DNA of 64,000 nt, taken from UBA1351 sp965140555. GTDB lineage: Bacteria > Bacillota > Clostridia > Lachnospirales > Vallitaleaceae. Below are positions 24,110-33,289 of the stretch, in pieces. Within the stretch, counting starts at the first letter, position 1; every line of letters begins with the position of its first letter. The notes under the pieces are model-generated. The model worked only from the letters and a program-made list of their open reading frames with translations, had not been told where the DNA came from and made no database searches. A program made the position numbers and the translations under genes. The stretch is from the NCBI GenBank assembly GCA_965140555.1, contig OZ223259.1, forward strand, positions 1,488,001 to 1,552,000, read 5' to 3'.

Positions 24110-25454
24110 CACTATTTCAGAAAACCTTCAAAATCCGCTTGCAAGAAACTTTACAATGCGGTCATTACTACAATTTGCATTCCCCACAATCGTTATGATG
24201 ATTTTCATGGGGCTATATACCATAGGCGATACTATCATCATATCCCGTTTTATAAATACAGACGCTTTATCCGCTTTGAATATCGTTACACCAGTTATCA
24301 ATGTGATTGTTGGTCTTGGGGCTATGCTGGCAACTGGGGGCAGCGCAATCGTAGCGAGAAAAATGGGCGAAGGTAAGGAAAAGAGAGCTTCGCAGGATTT
24401 TACACTGATTGTTTTTGCAGGTGTCATTCTCGGTGCAAGCGTTACAATATTGGGAAGTTTGTTTATTGATAAAATTATTTGGGGATTGGGAGCAAGTGAG
24501 GTATTATTTCCCTACTGTAAACAATACCTATCTACATTATTGATTTTTGTGCCCGCAAGCATGATGCAAGTTCTATTCCAAAATCTGATTGTTACAGCAG
24601 GAAAGCCCGGTTTTGGAATGGTGTTATCCATAAGTGCCGGAGCCATCAATGTGCTGTTTGATTATATATTCGTTGTTCCAATGGATATGGGAATTGCCGG
24701 TTCTGCTCTTGGTACAGGGATAGGATATTTGATACCCACCATAATAGGGATTGTATTTTTCACAAGAGCCAAGGGAACACTCCGCTTTCAAAAACCTGTT
24801 CCTGACTTCCATGTTTTATGGGAAAGCGGTTCTAACGGATTTTCCGAACTGGTAAGTCAAATTGCAACGGCAGTAACCACCTTTTTGTTTAATATCATGA
24901 TGATGAAGCTGCTGGGTGAAAACGGCGTTGCTGCAATCACGATTATCATTTATACACAATTTTTGCTCTCTACATTGTATATCGGTTTTTCAATTGGTGT
25001 TGCGCCAATCATCAGCTATAATTATGGCAGCAAAGATTATGACCGCCTGAAAAGGATTTTCCGAATGTGTCTGCTCTTTATTTGCGCTGTTTCTGTAATT
25101 GTCTTTACTATCGCAATGTTGCTTGGTTCGCCTTTGGTCAGTATTTTTTCGCCCAAAGGCACGCCTGTATATCAGATTGCTCGGCAAGGATTTTTGATTT
25201 TTCCTATTAGCTTTTTATTTTGTGGCTTCAATATTTTTGCTTCCGCCATGTTTACCGCTTTATCAAATGGAAAAGTATCAGCTATCATTTCTACGCTTAG
25301 GACAATCGTATTTATTTCCATTGCCCTGCTGATACTTCCCCAAATCTTTCATGTGGTTGGAGTATGGATTGCTGTTCCGCTTGCTGAACTGCTTACAGTA
25401 TTTGTATCATTCGCTTTTGTCTTAAAAAATAAAAAGAATTACCATTACTTATAA
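24102..25454 (+). CDS. MATE-family multidrug efflux pump (450 aa)
   Basis: Twelve hydrophobic helices and the MATE N-terminal helix pattern FAFPTIVMMIFMGLYTIGDT. Translation probably starts at a TTG overlapping the end of the AraC-GNAT gene, with GGAGG nine bases upstream. The coupling suggests that the regulator/acetyltransferase controls or complements the pump. It is one of three MATE genes within 18 kb. The substrate is unknown. Confidence 0.9.
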   Translation: MNDTISENLQNPLARNFTMRSLLQFAFPTIVMMIFMGLYTIGDTIIISRFINTDALSALNIVTPVINVIVGLGAMLATGGSAIVARKMGEGKEKRASQDFTLIVFAGVILGASVTILGSLFIDKIIWGLGASEVLFPYCKQYLSTLLIFVPASMMQVLFQNLIVTAGKPGFGMVLSISAGAINVLFDYIFVVPMDMGIAGSALGTGIGYLIPTIIGIVFFTRAKGTLRFQKPVPDFHVLWESGSNGFSELVSQIATAVTTFLFNIMMMKLLGENGVAAITIIIYTQFLLSTLYIGFSIGVAPIISYNYGSKDYDRLKRIFRMCLLFICAVSVIVFTIAMLLGSPLVSIFSPKGTPVYQIARQGFLIFPISFLFCGFNIFASAMFTALSNGKVSAIISTLRTIVFISIALLILPQIFHVVGVWIAVPLAELLTVFVSFAFVLKNKKNYHYL

Positions 25455-25484
25455 ATGTGCCCCCCACCCAACGGAAATAAAAAA

Positions 25485-25522
25485 ACATAGGTTGGCCTCT
25501 ATATTTTAGAAGCAACCTATGT
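25485..25522 (-). terminator. terminator of the oleate hydratase gene
   Basis: The arms ACATAGGTTG and CAACCTATGT are followed on the minus strand by TTTTTTTATTT. It lies between two convergent genes and probably also slows plus-strand read-through from the MATE gene. Confidence 0.75.
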
Positions 25523-25574
25523 TGCAAACTGGATGTAGGCCTTTATTATACGGCATTCCAGCATTTATGTTCTA

Positions 25575-27350
25575 CTAGATTAACTGATATTCCTTGAGCA
25601 GTTTTCCAATATCTGTTCCTGCAACCTTTTTGAGGACTTCGCCAAGAACAGCCTTTTGCTCCGGACTAAAATCCATTTCAGTTATTTTTTTGCCATCACT
25701 CAGTTTTGATGTAGCATTCAGCAAATCACGAACATCATAAGTGCTTCCCCAAACTTCAGGTACACCCCTGTCAATATTCAAAAGTGTGTAAACACTCTCC
25801 ATAGCCGTACGTACAGAATACTCAATCGTAAAGATTGTATCACGTGTTGTTTCGGCAAATTGTCCAAGAAAAGCAAAATTCACACTGCCATTTGGTATAA
25901 CGTTAGGACGGTCACCTGGCTCACGAGGCATAAAAAATGCAGTAATATAAGGCATCATACAAGGTACCGTATTAGCACTATTCTCTGCCATTTCTTCAAT
26001 TTGATTCTCCGGTACTCCAAGATGGTATAGCCATTCCATACAGATTTCCTTACCGGTACAATCACGCATAGCCTTTTTCACAAAGTTACCAGGCTTGTCG
26101 GTAAACAATCCATAGATCCAGCCGACCAACTGATCTTCCGGCTGACTGCTAAAATGAGGCTGACGGTTAAATGTCCAGCTAAGCAGCCAATTAGAATCCT
26201 TGACGGTAACGATACCTCCAGTAACTACCTTGCCGCTGAAAGGATCACGTTTACAGACTTTTTGTATATAAGGAGGAATACGATCATCCAATGTTGTCAC
26301 CGTAGCAGACATCCAATTGCTTTGCTCCGCATCATAACAGAATTTATCCGGGTGTCCAAAGGAAGGATCTTGTGCTGCAATTTTCCGCCACATATCCCAT
26401 CCGCCGCCTTTTTTAATTTCATAATTAAAGGGTGCGGGTGTATTCTGATTACCGATAGAGGAGTTTTCAACGCATCCGCCATTGGTGATAAATACCAAAT
26501 CATCTTCGGTCAAGTCAATGTGTTCTTCATTGCCATCTCGGATAATATCAATCACTTTTGCAACTTTTTTATCTGATTTTGTATCAAAAACAATATTTTC
26601 CACTTTTGTTCCAAAGTGGAACTGAACATTATGGGCTTCAAGATACTTCACTAATGGCAAAATCATGGATTCATACTGGTTAAACTTCGTGAAGCGAAGG
26701 GCTGTAAAATCAGGCATTCCACCAATATGATGTATGAATCGCTTAATATATAATTTCATTTCCAGTGCACTGTGCCAGTTCTCAAAAGCGAACATCGTGC
26801 GCCAATACAGCCAGAAATTAGAGTCCAGAACCTCATCACTGAATATTTCGGAGATACGCTTATTGTATAGAGCCTCATTCGGTGTAAAGAATAACTTCAT
26901 AATTTCCTGCATACCTTCATTTGACAAAGCAAACTTACCATCTGTATGAGCATCCTCGCCACGATTCACCGTTGCACGTGTGAGAGAGCTGTTAGGATCA
27001 TGCTTATTCAGCCAATAAAATTCATCCAACACACTGGCACCCTCTTCTTCCAGAGATGGGATAGAATGAAATAGATCCCATAGGCATTCATAGCGGTTAT
27101 CCACTTCTCGTCCGCCGCGGATTACAAATCCGGTATTATCATATTCATAGCCGTCACAGGCACCCCCTGCAATCGGATCCTTTTCTAATATGTGAATTCT
27201 TTTTCCATCCATTTGTCCGTCGCGAATAAGAAAAGCTGCTGCTGCAAGGGAAGCAAGACCCGAACCAATCAAGTAGGCTGATTTGCGTTCCACTCCCTGA
27301 GGTTTCTCTGGGCGGGCAAGTGATTCATAATTTCCTTTTGAATAATACAT
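25575..27350 (-). CDS. ohyA: oleate hydratase (myosin-cross-reactive antigen family, 591 aa)
   Basis: The FAD site is LIGSGLASLAAAAFLIRDGQ near residue 30, and GGREVDNRYECLWDLF and GWDMWRKIA segments are conserved in the family. These FAD enzymes add water to the cis double bond of unsaturated fatty acids, detoxifying host or dietary oleate and linoleate. I chose the ATG at 27350 (MYYSKGNYE) because GGAGGTAATTGCT precedes it; the upstream extension is unlike the family. It lies downstream of a TetR gene that is probably its repressor. Confidence 0.9.
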   Translation of the reverse strand: MYYSKGNYESLARPEKPQGVERKSAYLIGSGLASLAAAAFLIRDGQMDGKRIHILEKDPIAGGACDGYEYDNTGFVIRGGREVDNRYECLWDLFHSIPSLEEEGASVLDEFYWLNKHDPNSSLTRATVNRGEDAHTDGKFALSNEGMQEIMKLFFTPNEALYNKRISEIFSDEVLDSNFWLYWRTMFAFENWHSALEMKLYIKRFIHHIGGMPDFTALRFTKFNQYESMILPLVKYLEAHNVQFHFGTKVENIVFDTKSDKKVAKVIDIIRDGNEEHIDLTEDDLVFITNGGCVENSSIGNQNTPAPFNYEIKKGGGWDMWRKIAAQDPSFGHPDKFCYDAEQSNWMSATVTTLDDRIPPYIQKVCKRDPFSGKVVTGGIVTVKDSNWLLSWTFNRQPHFSSQPEDQLVGWIYGLFTDKPGNFVKKAMRDCTGKEICMEWLYHLGVPENQIEEMAENSANTVPCMMPYITAFFMPREPGDRPNVIPNGSVNFAFLGQFAETTRDTIFTIEYSVRTAMESVYTLLNIDRGVPEVWGSTYDVRDLLNATSKLSDGKKITEMDFSPEQKAVLGEVLKKVAGTDIGKLLKEYQLI

Positions 27351-27482
27351 AGCAATTACCTCCATCTTTGTTTGATTTTTCTTTACAATAACTATTATAA
27401 TCTTTACTGTAATTTCTACAATCATCAATAAAATGGCTTTGATAAAAATCTTATCACATCGGCAATTTTGTCTATTTTTTAC

Positions 27483-28058
27483 TCATTTAAACTGTTTTGT
27501 TTTGTTCTGCTGAAACTTACTTAAAGCTTTTGCTACGTCACCTTGAATTAATGTGCTGATTCTATCAATAATTACCTGAGGATCTTCTTTCATATCTTTT
27601 TTGATCCAATCCAACAGCAGGCCTACAAAGGCAAAATTGTAAAAGTCTGCAATAAATTTCTTATCGTCTTCTTTCACTCTCAGTCCAGCCGCTTTTTCCT
27701 CAACTACCACCAGCAGCAAATCATAGGTAATTGCATAAAAATAGTCTACTATTTTTTCCCGGCTGATGGAATGATAAACATTTGAGACAAACGGTTTATT
27801 TGCCAGCACCATTTGAAAGGTTTGCAAAAAACCCTGTTGCCAGGTGTCATACGTTTTCTTGCCATTGATGGCTCTTGCTGTTTCCTCAACGCAGATCCAC
27901 TCAATCAAATCAAAAATATCCTTAAAGTGATAATAAAAAGTCATACGATTAATCCCGCAGTCATTTGTAATATCTGAGATAGTTATCTTATCAAGTGATT
28001 TTTGAAGTAAAAGGTTTTTAAGCGATGCCTCTAAAGCCCTTTTTGTTACCTCCGACAT
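27483..28058 (-). CDS. TetR-family regulator, likely of oleate hydratase (191 aa)
   Basis: An N-terminal helix-turn-helix (KITISDITNDCGINRMTFYY, then HFKDIFDLI) and a helical C-terminal half of the kind found in DhaS-like TetR proteins. It precedes ohyA on the same strand with a 132-bp gap. Such regulators often sense fatty acids or lipophilic stress, which fits the neighbour, but the ligand is inferred only from context. Confidence 0.85.
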   Translation of the reverse strand: MSEVTKRALEASLKNLLLQKSLDKITISDITNDCGINRMTFYYHFKDIFDLIEWICVEETARAINGKKTYDTWQQGFLQTFQMVLANKPFVSNVYHSISREKIVDYFYAITYDLLLVVVEEKAAGLRVKEDDKKFIADFYNFAFVGLLLDWIKKDMKEDPQVIIDRISTLIQGDVAKALSKFQQNKTKQFK

Positions 28059-28264
28059 CTGAGAATCTCCTTTGTAATAATTCTAGCTACATTATGCGTC
28101 TTAATTTTCTTCTAAATAATCCTTACTCTATGTTAAAATAGATTTTGTGACCTATACTTTACTCAATTTTATCACACGTTTTTCCATTTTCCTACTAAAA
28201 GAGCAAGAAAAAAGCCAACGAGGATTATTCTCCAGTAGGCATCTTTTCTAACGAATATTTTTTG

Positions 28265-28308
28265 AATGAATATTATTCATTGACGTGATGTAATCCTTAT
28301 GATAGAAT
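28265..28308 (+). promoter_or_regulatory. tetR promoter with palindromic operator
   Basis: The palindrome AATGAATA-T-TATTCATT (28265-28281) overlaps a TTGACG -35 (28280-28285). A TAGAAT -10 (28303-28308) lies 17 bp downstream. A related ATGAATGATATTCATTCAT lies before the MATE gene at 28953-28973, so the TetR protein at 28340 probably represses both. Confidence 0.7.
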
Positions 28309-28339
28309 ACTTGCAGATTTAAAATAAGGAGGCGAAAAT

Positions 28340-28909
28340 ATGACTCGCATAACCAAAAAACCTGAAGTTCGAAAGCAAGAAATATTGGACACCGCAATGG
28401 AACTGTTTTATCAAAATGGTTATGATAAAACATCCATCAGTGATATTGCTAAAAAAATCGGAATCGCGCAAGGTCTATGCTACCGTTATTTCAAATCTAA
28501 GGAAGAATTGTTTGATACTGCTTTAGACTATTATGCAGAGCAACAGGTAAGTCAAATGCGACCGATATTATATGATACCAGTAAAACATTAAGACAAAAA
28601 ATATATGAAACTCCAACTTTTATGGATATTGAACAGAATAACAGCTTTTATTATAAAGTATGCCATGACACAAATAACAAAAAGATTCACAACCAGTTAT
28701 CCATGAAAATATGCTACAAATTAGCACCCATAATAAAAGAACAAATACAGCGAGAAATGGATTTAGGGGAACTTCATTTTACTGATGCAGACACGGCATC
28801 CAGTTTCTGCGTCTATGGTCAACTCGGTATTTTACTACGTGATGATCTCTCTGGGGAAGAAAGACTAACCCGAATACGAACATTTCTTCTACAATTATTA
28901 GAATTGTAA
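28340..28909 (+). CDS. TetR/AcrR-family regulator of the adjacent MATE pump (189 aa)
   Basis: A typical TetR N-terminus: RKQEILDTAMELFYQNGYDK, then TSISDIAKKIGIAQGLCYRY with FKSKEELF. The C-terminal ligand domain is of usual length. It is followed by a MATE gene in the same direction. Matching palindromes in front of both genes support autoregulation and control of the pump. A 9-bp stem-loop (28913-28937) lies between them without a plus-strand U tract. Confidence 0.9.
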   Translation: MTRITKKPEVRKQEILDTAMELFYQNGYDKTSISDIAKKIGIAQGLCYRYFKSKEELFDTALDYYAEQQVSQMRPILYDTSKTLRQKIYETPTFMDIEQNNSFYYKVCHDTNNKKIHNQLSMKICYKLAPIIKEQIQREMDLGELHFTDADTASSFCVYGQLGILLRDDLSGEERLTRIRTFLLQLLEL

Positions 28910-28952
28910 AAAATCCCTGTCTTTTTGAGACAGGGATAAAAAACACCATAAC

Positions 28953-28973
28953 AATGAATGATATTCATTCATT
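28953..28973 (+). promoter_or_regulatory. TetR operator before the MATE gene
   Basis: ATGAATGATATTCATTCAT resembles the palindrome at 28265-28281 (TGAATGA and TTCATT half-sites). It lies about 20 bp before the MATE start codon, close to its ribosome site. Confidence 0.6.
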
Positions 28974-28992
28974 GTCGAAAGGAAGTACTTTT

Positions 28993-30327
28993 ATGAACTC
29001 ACAAATTGATTTTGTAAACGAAAAAACAAGAACCGGATTATTTAAACTAACCGTTCCGCTCATCGTCGCTATGATGCTGAACATGGCTTATAATCTGGTG
29101 GACAGCCTATGGATTGGAAATCTTCTTGGTGAAAATTCAATGGCAGCACTTACTAGCTCCACTCCTATCATTTTGCTTTTAACGTCTATCGGCATGGGTG
29201 CAACAAATGGCCTAGCTATTCTGTTGTCCCAGGCAATCGGGGCAAAAGACAATACGAAAACAAAACGTATTTTATCGACCTCGTTGATTAGCACAGTTGC
29301 TTTATGTATCGCACTTACTTTCATCTGTGAATGTTCTTTGGATGAAATCCTAAATCTTCTGCATACCCCCACCGAAATATTTTCAATGGCAAAAGACTAT
29401 TTGTCCATATATTTGTTAGGTTTTCTGCCAGTTTTCTTATATTTATATTTTACAGCCATCCTGCGTAGCTATGGCAACACGATATTTCAAGTAATCGCAA
29501 TTCTTCTTTGTACCATTTTAAATATGATACTTGATCCCATTTTTATCCATATCATGGGATTTCGTGGAGCAGCAATTGCAACCATTCTTTCACAATCCCT
29601 TGCTTTAATTCTCATGATAGGCTATATCATGAGAAAGAAGCTATTCCATTTTAGCATCTCACTATTTGCTTGGGCTGAAGTAAAAACATTGCTATGCAAA
29701 TCATTACCTTCCATCATACAGCAAAGTATCCCTCCACTTTGCACCAGCGTTTTAACTTCCATTGTCAGCAGTTTTGGTGTAACTGCCATTGCCGCCTATG
29801 GAATTACCGGAAAGCTTGAAACAGTTTTATTCTATCCAGCTATGGCTCTTAATATGGCAATTACTTCAATTGTGGGACAATGTATTGGTGCCAAAAGGTT
29901 GGATCGGTCAAAAGATTATTTAAAAACATCCTTAATGTATGGCACGGGATTACTTATTGTTCTTTCATCCCTTATAGTCGCATTTGCCGGAAATTTTTCT
30001 CACCTGTTTTTGAACAATGAAGACACTGCTGCAATTGTAAAAACTTACTTTTTGATTGTTAGTATCGGTTATATTCTGTATACCGTTACCAGTTGCTTTA
30101 TGGGTGCCATCAACGGGCTTGGCAAGCCGAGCATAGGGATGTATTTAATGATATTTTACTACATTATTATCAGGATGCCCCTTGCCTATCTTTTGTCCCA
30201 TACCAATTTCGCATTAAACGGCGTATGGTTAGCAATTTTAATCAGCCATGTTATAGCTGCCGTTTCTGCAGCAATCCTGTTTAACTTTTTATTCCTTAAG
30301 TTGGAGCGAGATGAACAAATTATCTGA
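28993..30327 (+). CDS. MATE-family efflux pump controlled by TetR (444 aa)
   Basis: Twelve membrane helices with MATE signatures (LFKLTVPLIVAMMLNMAYNL and VDSLWIGNLLGENSMAALTS). I chose the ATG at 28993 because GAAAGGAAG lies nine bases upstream; an earlier in-frame ATG falls inside the operator. It is adjacent to and downstream of its likely TetR repressor. The drug or metabolite exported is unknown. Confidence 0.9.
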   Translation: MNSQIDFVNEKTRTGLFKLTVPLIVAMMLNMAYNLVDSLWIGNLLGENSMAALTSSTPIILLLTSIGMGATNGLAILLSQAIGAKDNTKTKRILSTSLISTVALCIALTFICECSLDEILNLLHTPTEIFSMAKDYLSIYLLGFLPVFLYLYFTAILRSYGNTIFQVIAILLCTILNMILDPIFIHIMGFRGAAIATILSQSLALILMIGYIMRKKLFHFSISLFAWAEVKTLLCKSLPSIIQQSIPPLCTSVLTSIVSSFGVTAIAAYGITGKLETVLFYPAMALNMAITSIVGQCIGAKRLDRSKDYLKTSLMYGTGLLIVLSSLIVAFAGNFSHLFLNNEDTAAIVKTYFLIVSIGYILYTVTSCFMGAINGLGKPSIGMYLMIFYYIIIRMPLAYLLSHTNFALNGVWLAILISHVIAAVSAAILFNFLFLKLERDEQII

Positions 30328-30431
30328 TACATAGACATCTATAAAATAATTGGAGTAGCCATCTGCATCTATATTTCCTGCCTAATTTCCGCCCATTTTT
30401 TGCTCCAAAATCACAACAGATACTATATCCC

Positions 30432-31190
30432 TTATTGCTTCTTTTCAAGTATACCTGCAATAATCCTAGGAAAATGAATCATTAGCTTATTTCTGTAACC
30501 AGGTACCACTATGAGCTTTTTACCTAATTTACGAAAAGAATATTCCACCACTTCATCTGGTTCCATTATGAATGATTTTGGTGTTTGCACTCTTTTTACA
30601 GTATTAAAAACTTCAGTTTGATGAAAATTAGTATTTGTACCACCGGGATTCAGTGCTTGAACGATTACTCCTGTCCCCTTCAGTTCACGCTCAAGCACCT
30701 TTGCGAATACATTGACAAATGCCTTTGAAGCACAATAGGTTGAATTCCTCCTATATGGGACAAATGCGAATGTGGAGCTTACAAAAACTATACATCCTTT
30801 GTTTCTTGAAATCATATCCGGTAGTAAAGCGCGTGTTAATCGCATATGCGCGGAAATATGTACATTAACCATACTAAGTTGTTTATCGATATCCGACTCC
30901 GAAAAAATTTGTGGGACAGCAAATCCAGCGTTATTAACCAACATATCAATTGACCCCATATTTTTTAGTAATTCTATAAGTTTGCTAACGTCGTCATCAT
31001 TTGCTAAATCGGTAGGCAGCAGTTCGACTGCCACATTGAATTGTGACTGTATTTCCTTTGACAGAGTCTCCATCTTTGATTGGTTTCTTGCAACCAATAT
31101 AAGATCCATACCATTTGATGCCGCTTTTTTTGCAAAACTTGCACCAATACCGCTAGACGCTCCTGTTATCAATATTTTTTTATTTAACAT
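30432..31190 (-). CDS. short-chain dehydrogenase/reductase (252 aa)
   Basis: The Rossmann motif is ITGASSGIGASFAKKAA, the NNAG motif is MLVNNAGFAVP, the catalytic Ser is in FVSSTFAF and the Tyr/Lys pair is YCASK. Classical SDRs use NAD(P)H to reduce carbonyl groups; the substrate here is unknown. A MarR gene lies just upstream on the same strand. The promoter region contains a perfect MarR-like palindrome (31230-31244), so the SDR is probably MarR-repressed. Confidence 0.9.
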   Translation of the reverse strand: MLNKKILITGASSGIGASFAKKAASNGMDLILVARNQSKMETLSKEIQSQFNVAVELLPTDLANDDDVSKLIELLKNMGSIDMLVNNAGFAVPQIFSESDIDKQLSMVNVHISAHMRLTRALLPDMISRNKGCIVFVSSTFAFVPYRRNSTYCASKAFVNVFAKVLERELKGTGVIVQALNPGGTNTNFHQTEVFNTVKRVQTPKSFIMEPDEVVEYSFRKLGKKLIVVPGYRNKLMIHFPRIIAGILEKKQ

Positions 31191-31229
31191 GTTATCATTC
31201 TCCCTTAATGGTAGTACTATTCAAATTGT

Positions 31230-31244
31230 GTATAGTTGCTATAC
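31230..31244 (+). promoter_or_regulatory. MarR-type operator upstream of the SDR gene
   Basis: The perfect palindrome GTATAG-TTG-CTATAC lies 40 bp before the SDR start codon. It is the best-matched of four related sites in the window. Confidence 0.65.
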
Positions 31245-31305
31245 TCTTTCTGTAAAAAAATGCTATATTTGTAAGCACTAGCATATCACTATCGACCTTT
31301 CATAA

Positions 31306-31788
31306 TCAACGTTCAGTAGGTTCCTCTTCTTCAAAAGTGTCAATCTGCCCGTCAAGCAAGTTGAGAAAGTTTTTCAGGAATGCCTTGTTTTCATCTGTCG
31401 CATTATCGAGCACAGCATTAAAAAGCTCATCGAATTTCTGATGTAGCTTTTCATGATGTAGATATGCCGTTTCACCCTTTGAAGTCAATCTTAACACAAG
31501 CCTCGACAAATTACGTGGATCAGTATCTTTGATAATCATGTTCTTATGCTCAAGCTTCATAATAATCTGGGAAACTGCGCCTTTCGTCACGCCCAGCATA
31601 TCTGCCAAACCCGTCACGTGAATACCTTCATTCTCTTTGATGGATTTGATCATATGAATTTCAGCTTCGTATAAAGGATGATCTGTTCCATAATACCGAA
31701 TCTTTTTGTCAAGTTCAGAGATCTTTGCAACTATCCGTAAAAAAGTGTAGCTGATTTTAGTTCCGTTTTTAAATTTCATATTCATCAT
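31306..31788 (-). CDS. MarR-family transcriptional regulator (160 aa)
   Basis: The winged helix is seen in YEAEIHMIKSIKENEGIHVT, GLADMLGVTKGAVSQIIMKL and a wing around DTDPRNLSRLVLRL. It is similar in sequence to the MarR at 13540-14007. The start codon lies only six bases from the -10 box of its promoter. The message is therefore probably leaderless, or uses a later ATG without a ribosome site. It likely controls itself and the SDR gene 116 bp downstream. Confidence 0.9.
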   Translation of the reverse strand: MMNMKFKNGTKISYTFLRIVAKISELDKKIRYYGTDHPLYEAEIHMIKSIKENEGIHVTGLADMLGVTKGAVSQIIMKLEHKNMIIKDTDPRNLSRLVLRLTSKGETAYLHHEKLHQKFDELFNAVLDNATDENKAFLKNFLNLLDGQIDTFEEEEPTER

Positions 31789-31794
31789 GAAAAT

Positions 31795-31823
31795 AGTATA
31801 TAGCTGCTAAACACTTTTGTCAA
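31795..31823 (-). promoter_or_regulatory. marR promoter with embedded operator
   Basis: On the minus strand a perfect TTGACA (31818-31823) and TATACT (31795-31800) are separated by 17 bp. The spacer includes GTTTAG-CAG-CTATAT, a variant of the MarR motif. Confidence 0.7.
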
Positions 31824-32142
31824 GTACTATCCGTTAAAGGATGCAAAACCTTACTAATTGTGCTGATTTGGCTGGAACCAATAAGCCAAGCTAGTTTACT
31901 GTAGTCACTAACAAAATTTACCATTTGTTTTTTTACTTGCGTAGTCCATATTCTAGTTTCTCGACCATATTGTAATCAAATTTTCTAACTTTAAACACTG
32001 GTTTATAAGATTCAAGGTATTATATATTTCCTCAATGCATGTAATTGACGTTTCTACAATAACAATTACGTCTACCAAATATCAAAAATTGCGTGCTTGT
32101 TAATACTACTGAACTGGCTCCTCAACTCTAAAAAGGCTTCAG
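31824..32142. other. intergenic stretch, nothing recognised
   Basis: About 320 bp of AT-rich sequence between two minus-strand genes, with no open frame, strong hairpin or repeat that I could support. Confidence 0.4.
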
Positions 32143-32730
32143 TTATACCTTTTTAACCGCATCCCAAAATAGCACGAAACAATCCCTTATCTCTTTTTTG
32201 ATATCCTTATTTTCATATTCTGGGGCAGATAGAACAAATCCTATATATAAATTGTAATACAACTGATACAGGCTAGCTAAATTATAGTCTCTGATATACC
32301 CTTTTTCTTGACCCTCTTTTATAATTGCAAGTATTTTATCTTTAATTATATGCTCATTTCTATGCGTTCCATTCCTTATCATCTTTTCCATAGATTCCGG
32401 AGGGTAATAGTAAAAATGATTCCAAAGTGTGATGGTTTCATTATTGTAACAATAATTAATGTAATGCGTAAGGAATATATAGAGTTGATTCTTAACGGAA
32501 GCTCCTTCCATCAACTTAAAAATAATTTCTAGTGCTTTGGAATGCTCCTCAATAATTTCCTCAAAAAGATGAAAGAATATGGCATCCTTATGATTAAAGT
32601 GGGCATAAAGAGACGCCTTCCGTATGCCTACTTCCTCTGCAATCGCATTCATTGTTGTACCATAGTAGCCTTTTTTAGTGAATATTTTACGTGTTGCATT
32701 TAAAATATCCTTTTTCCTATTCGATATCAA
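32143..32730 (-). CDS. TetR/AcrR-family regulator (195 aa)
   Basis: An N-terminal TetR helix-turn-helix: KDILNATRKIFTKKGYYGTT, then MNAIAEEVGIRKASLYAHFN. Translation probably starts at TTG, with GAGGAGG seven bases upstream. Its promoter block (32755-32833) is homologous to the one in front of the flavoprotein/hydrolase operon at 36938-37013. The likely role is a repressor of itself and that operon. Confidence 0.9.
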   Translation of the reverse strand: MISNRKKDILNATRKIFTKKGYYGTTMNAIAEEVGIRKASLYAHFNHKDAIFFHLFEEIIEEHSKALEIIFKLMEGASVKNQLYIFLTHYINYCYNNETITLWNHFYYYPPESMEKMIRNGTHRNEHIIKDKILAIIKEGQEKGYIRDYNLASLYQLYYNLYIGFVLSAPEYENKDIKKEIRDCFVLFWDAVKKV

Positions 32731-32765
32731 AGCAATGCCTCCTCAGTATTTACCTACCAATCGTT

Positions 32766-32800
32766 AGTGTAATTATATACTTTTCAAAATTACACTTCAA
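32766..32800 (-). promoter_or_regulatory. tetR promoter with 9-bp inverted-repeat operator
   Basis: On the minus strand, TTGAAG (32795-32800) and TATAAT (32772-32777) are separated by 17 bp. The perfect arms AGTGTAATT (32766-32774) and AATTACACT (32788-32796) bracket the spacer. The block is repeated with changes at 36943-36977. Confidence 0.7.
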
Positions 32801-32847
32801 GCAAAGTTGGTAATTGGTAGGCAAATCCCTATGAGGTTCATTACAAC

Positions 32848-33267
32848 TTATCTGACTATTTTTCTTCTGTCAATTATATATGGAAAGATAAAGATCATGA
32901 GCAAAACAAGCGTCCAAGTGTTACCCCTCAATATATTATATTCTGAGGCCAATGTATCGATGGTTTTATTTTCAATGAAATACCCGATTATAAACTCCAA
33001 GAGAATCGCAAATGCCACTAATATAAACCCTAAATGTATATAGTTTACTTTAATTCTATACTTATTGGATATTCGCACCATAAGTCTTGAAAAAAAATAA
33101 ATATAAAGGCAGTTTATTGGCAACAATACCAATTTTGCTGTCGTTTGATTCCATTTTGTTGCTTCTATTATATATTCATTTCTTATACCGCCAAGAACAA
33201 TCGTTGAAATAACTATACCCACAAAACATAAAAAAATAAGTGTATAGCCCCAAATTACTTTCTTCAT
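32848..33267 (-). CDS. hypothetical four-helix membrane protein (139 aa)
   Basis: I do not recognise the family. There are four hydrophobic segments; the N-terminus is MKKVIWGYTLIFLCFVGIVI and the C-terminus is basic (YIIDRRKIVR). AAGGAG precedes the ATG. It starts 22 bp after the alpha/beta hydrolase gene and is probably the last gene of the operon beginning with the flavoprotein at 36725. Confidence 0.6.
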   Translation of the reverse strand: MKKVIWGYTLIFLCFVGIVISTIVLGGIRNEYIIEATKWNQTTAKLVLLPINCLYIYFFSRLMVRISNKYRIKVNYIHLGFILVAFAILLEFIIGYFIENKTIDTLASEYNILRGNTWTLVLLMIFIFPYIIDRRKIVR

Positions 33268-33289
33268 TCATAACTCCTTTTCCACCTAA

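Noticed and set aside
28913..28937. ATCCCTGTC/GACAGGGAT stem as terminator of tetR
   Set aside because: On the plus strand it is followed by A residues, not T. A terminator reading is not supported in the sense direction.
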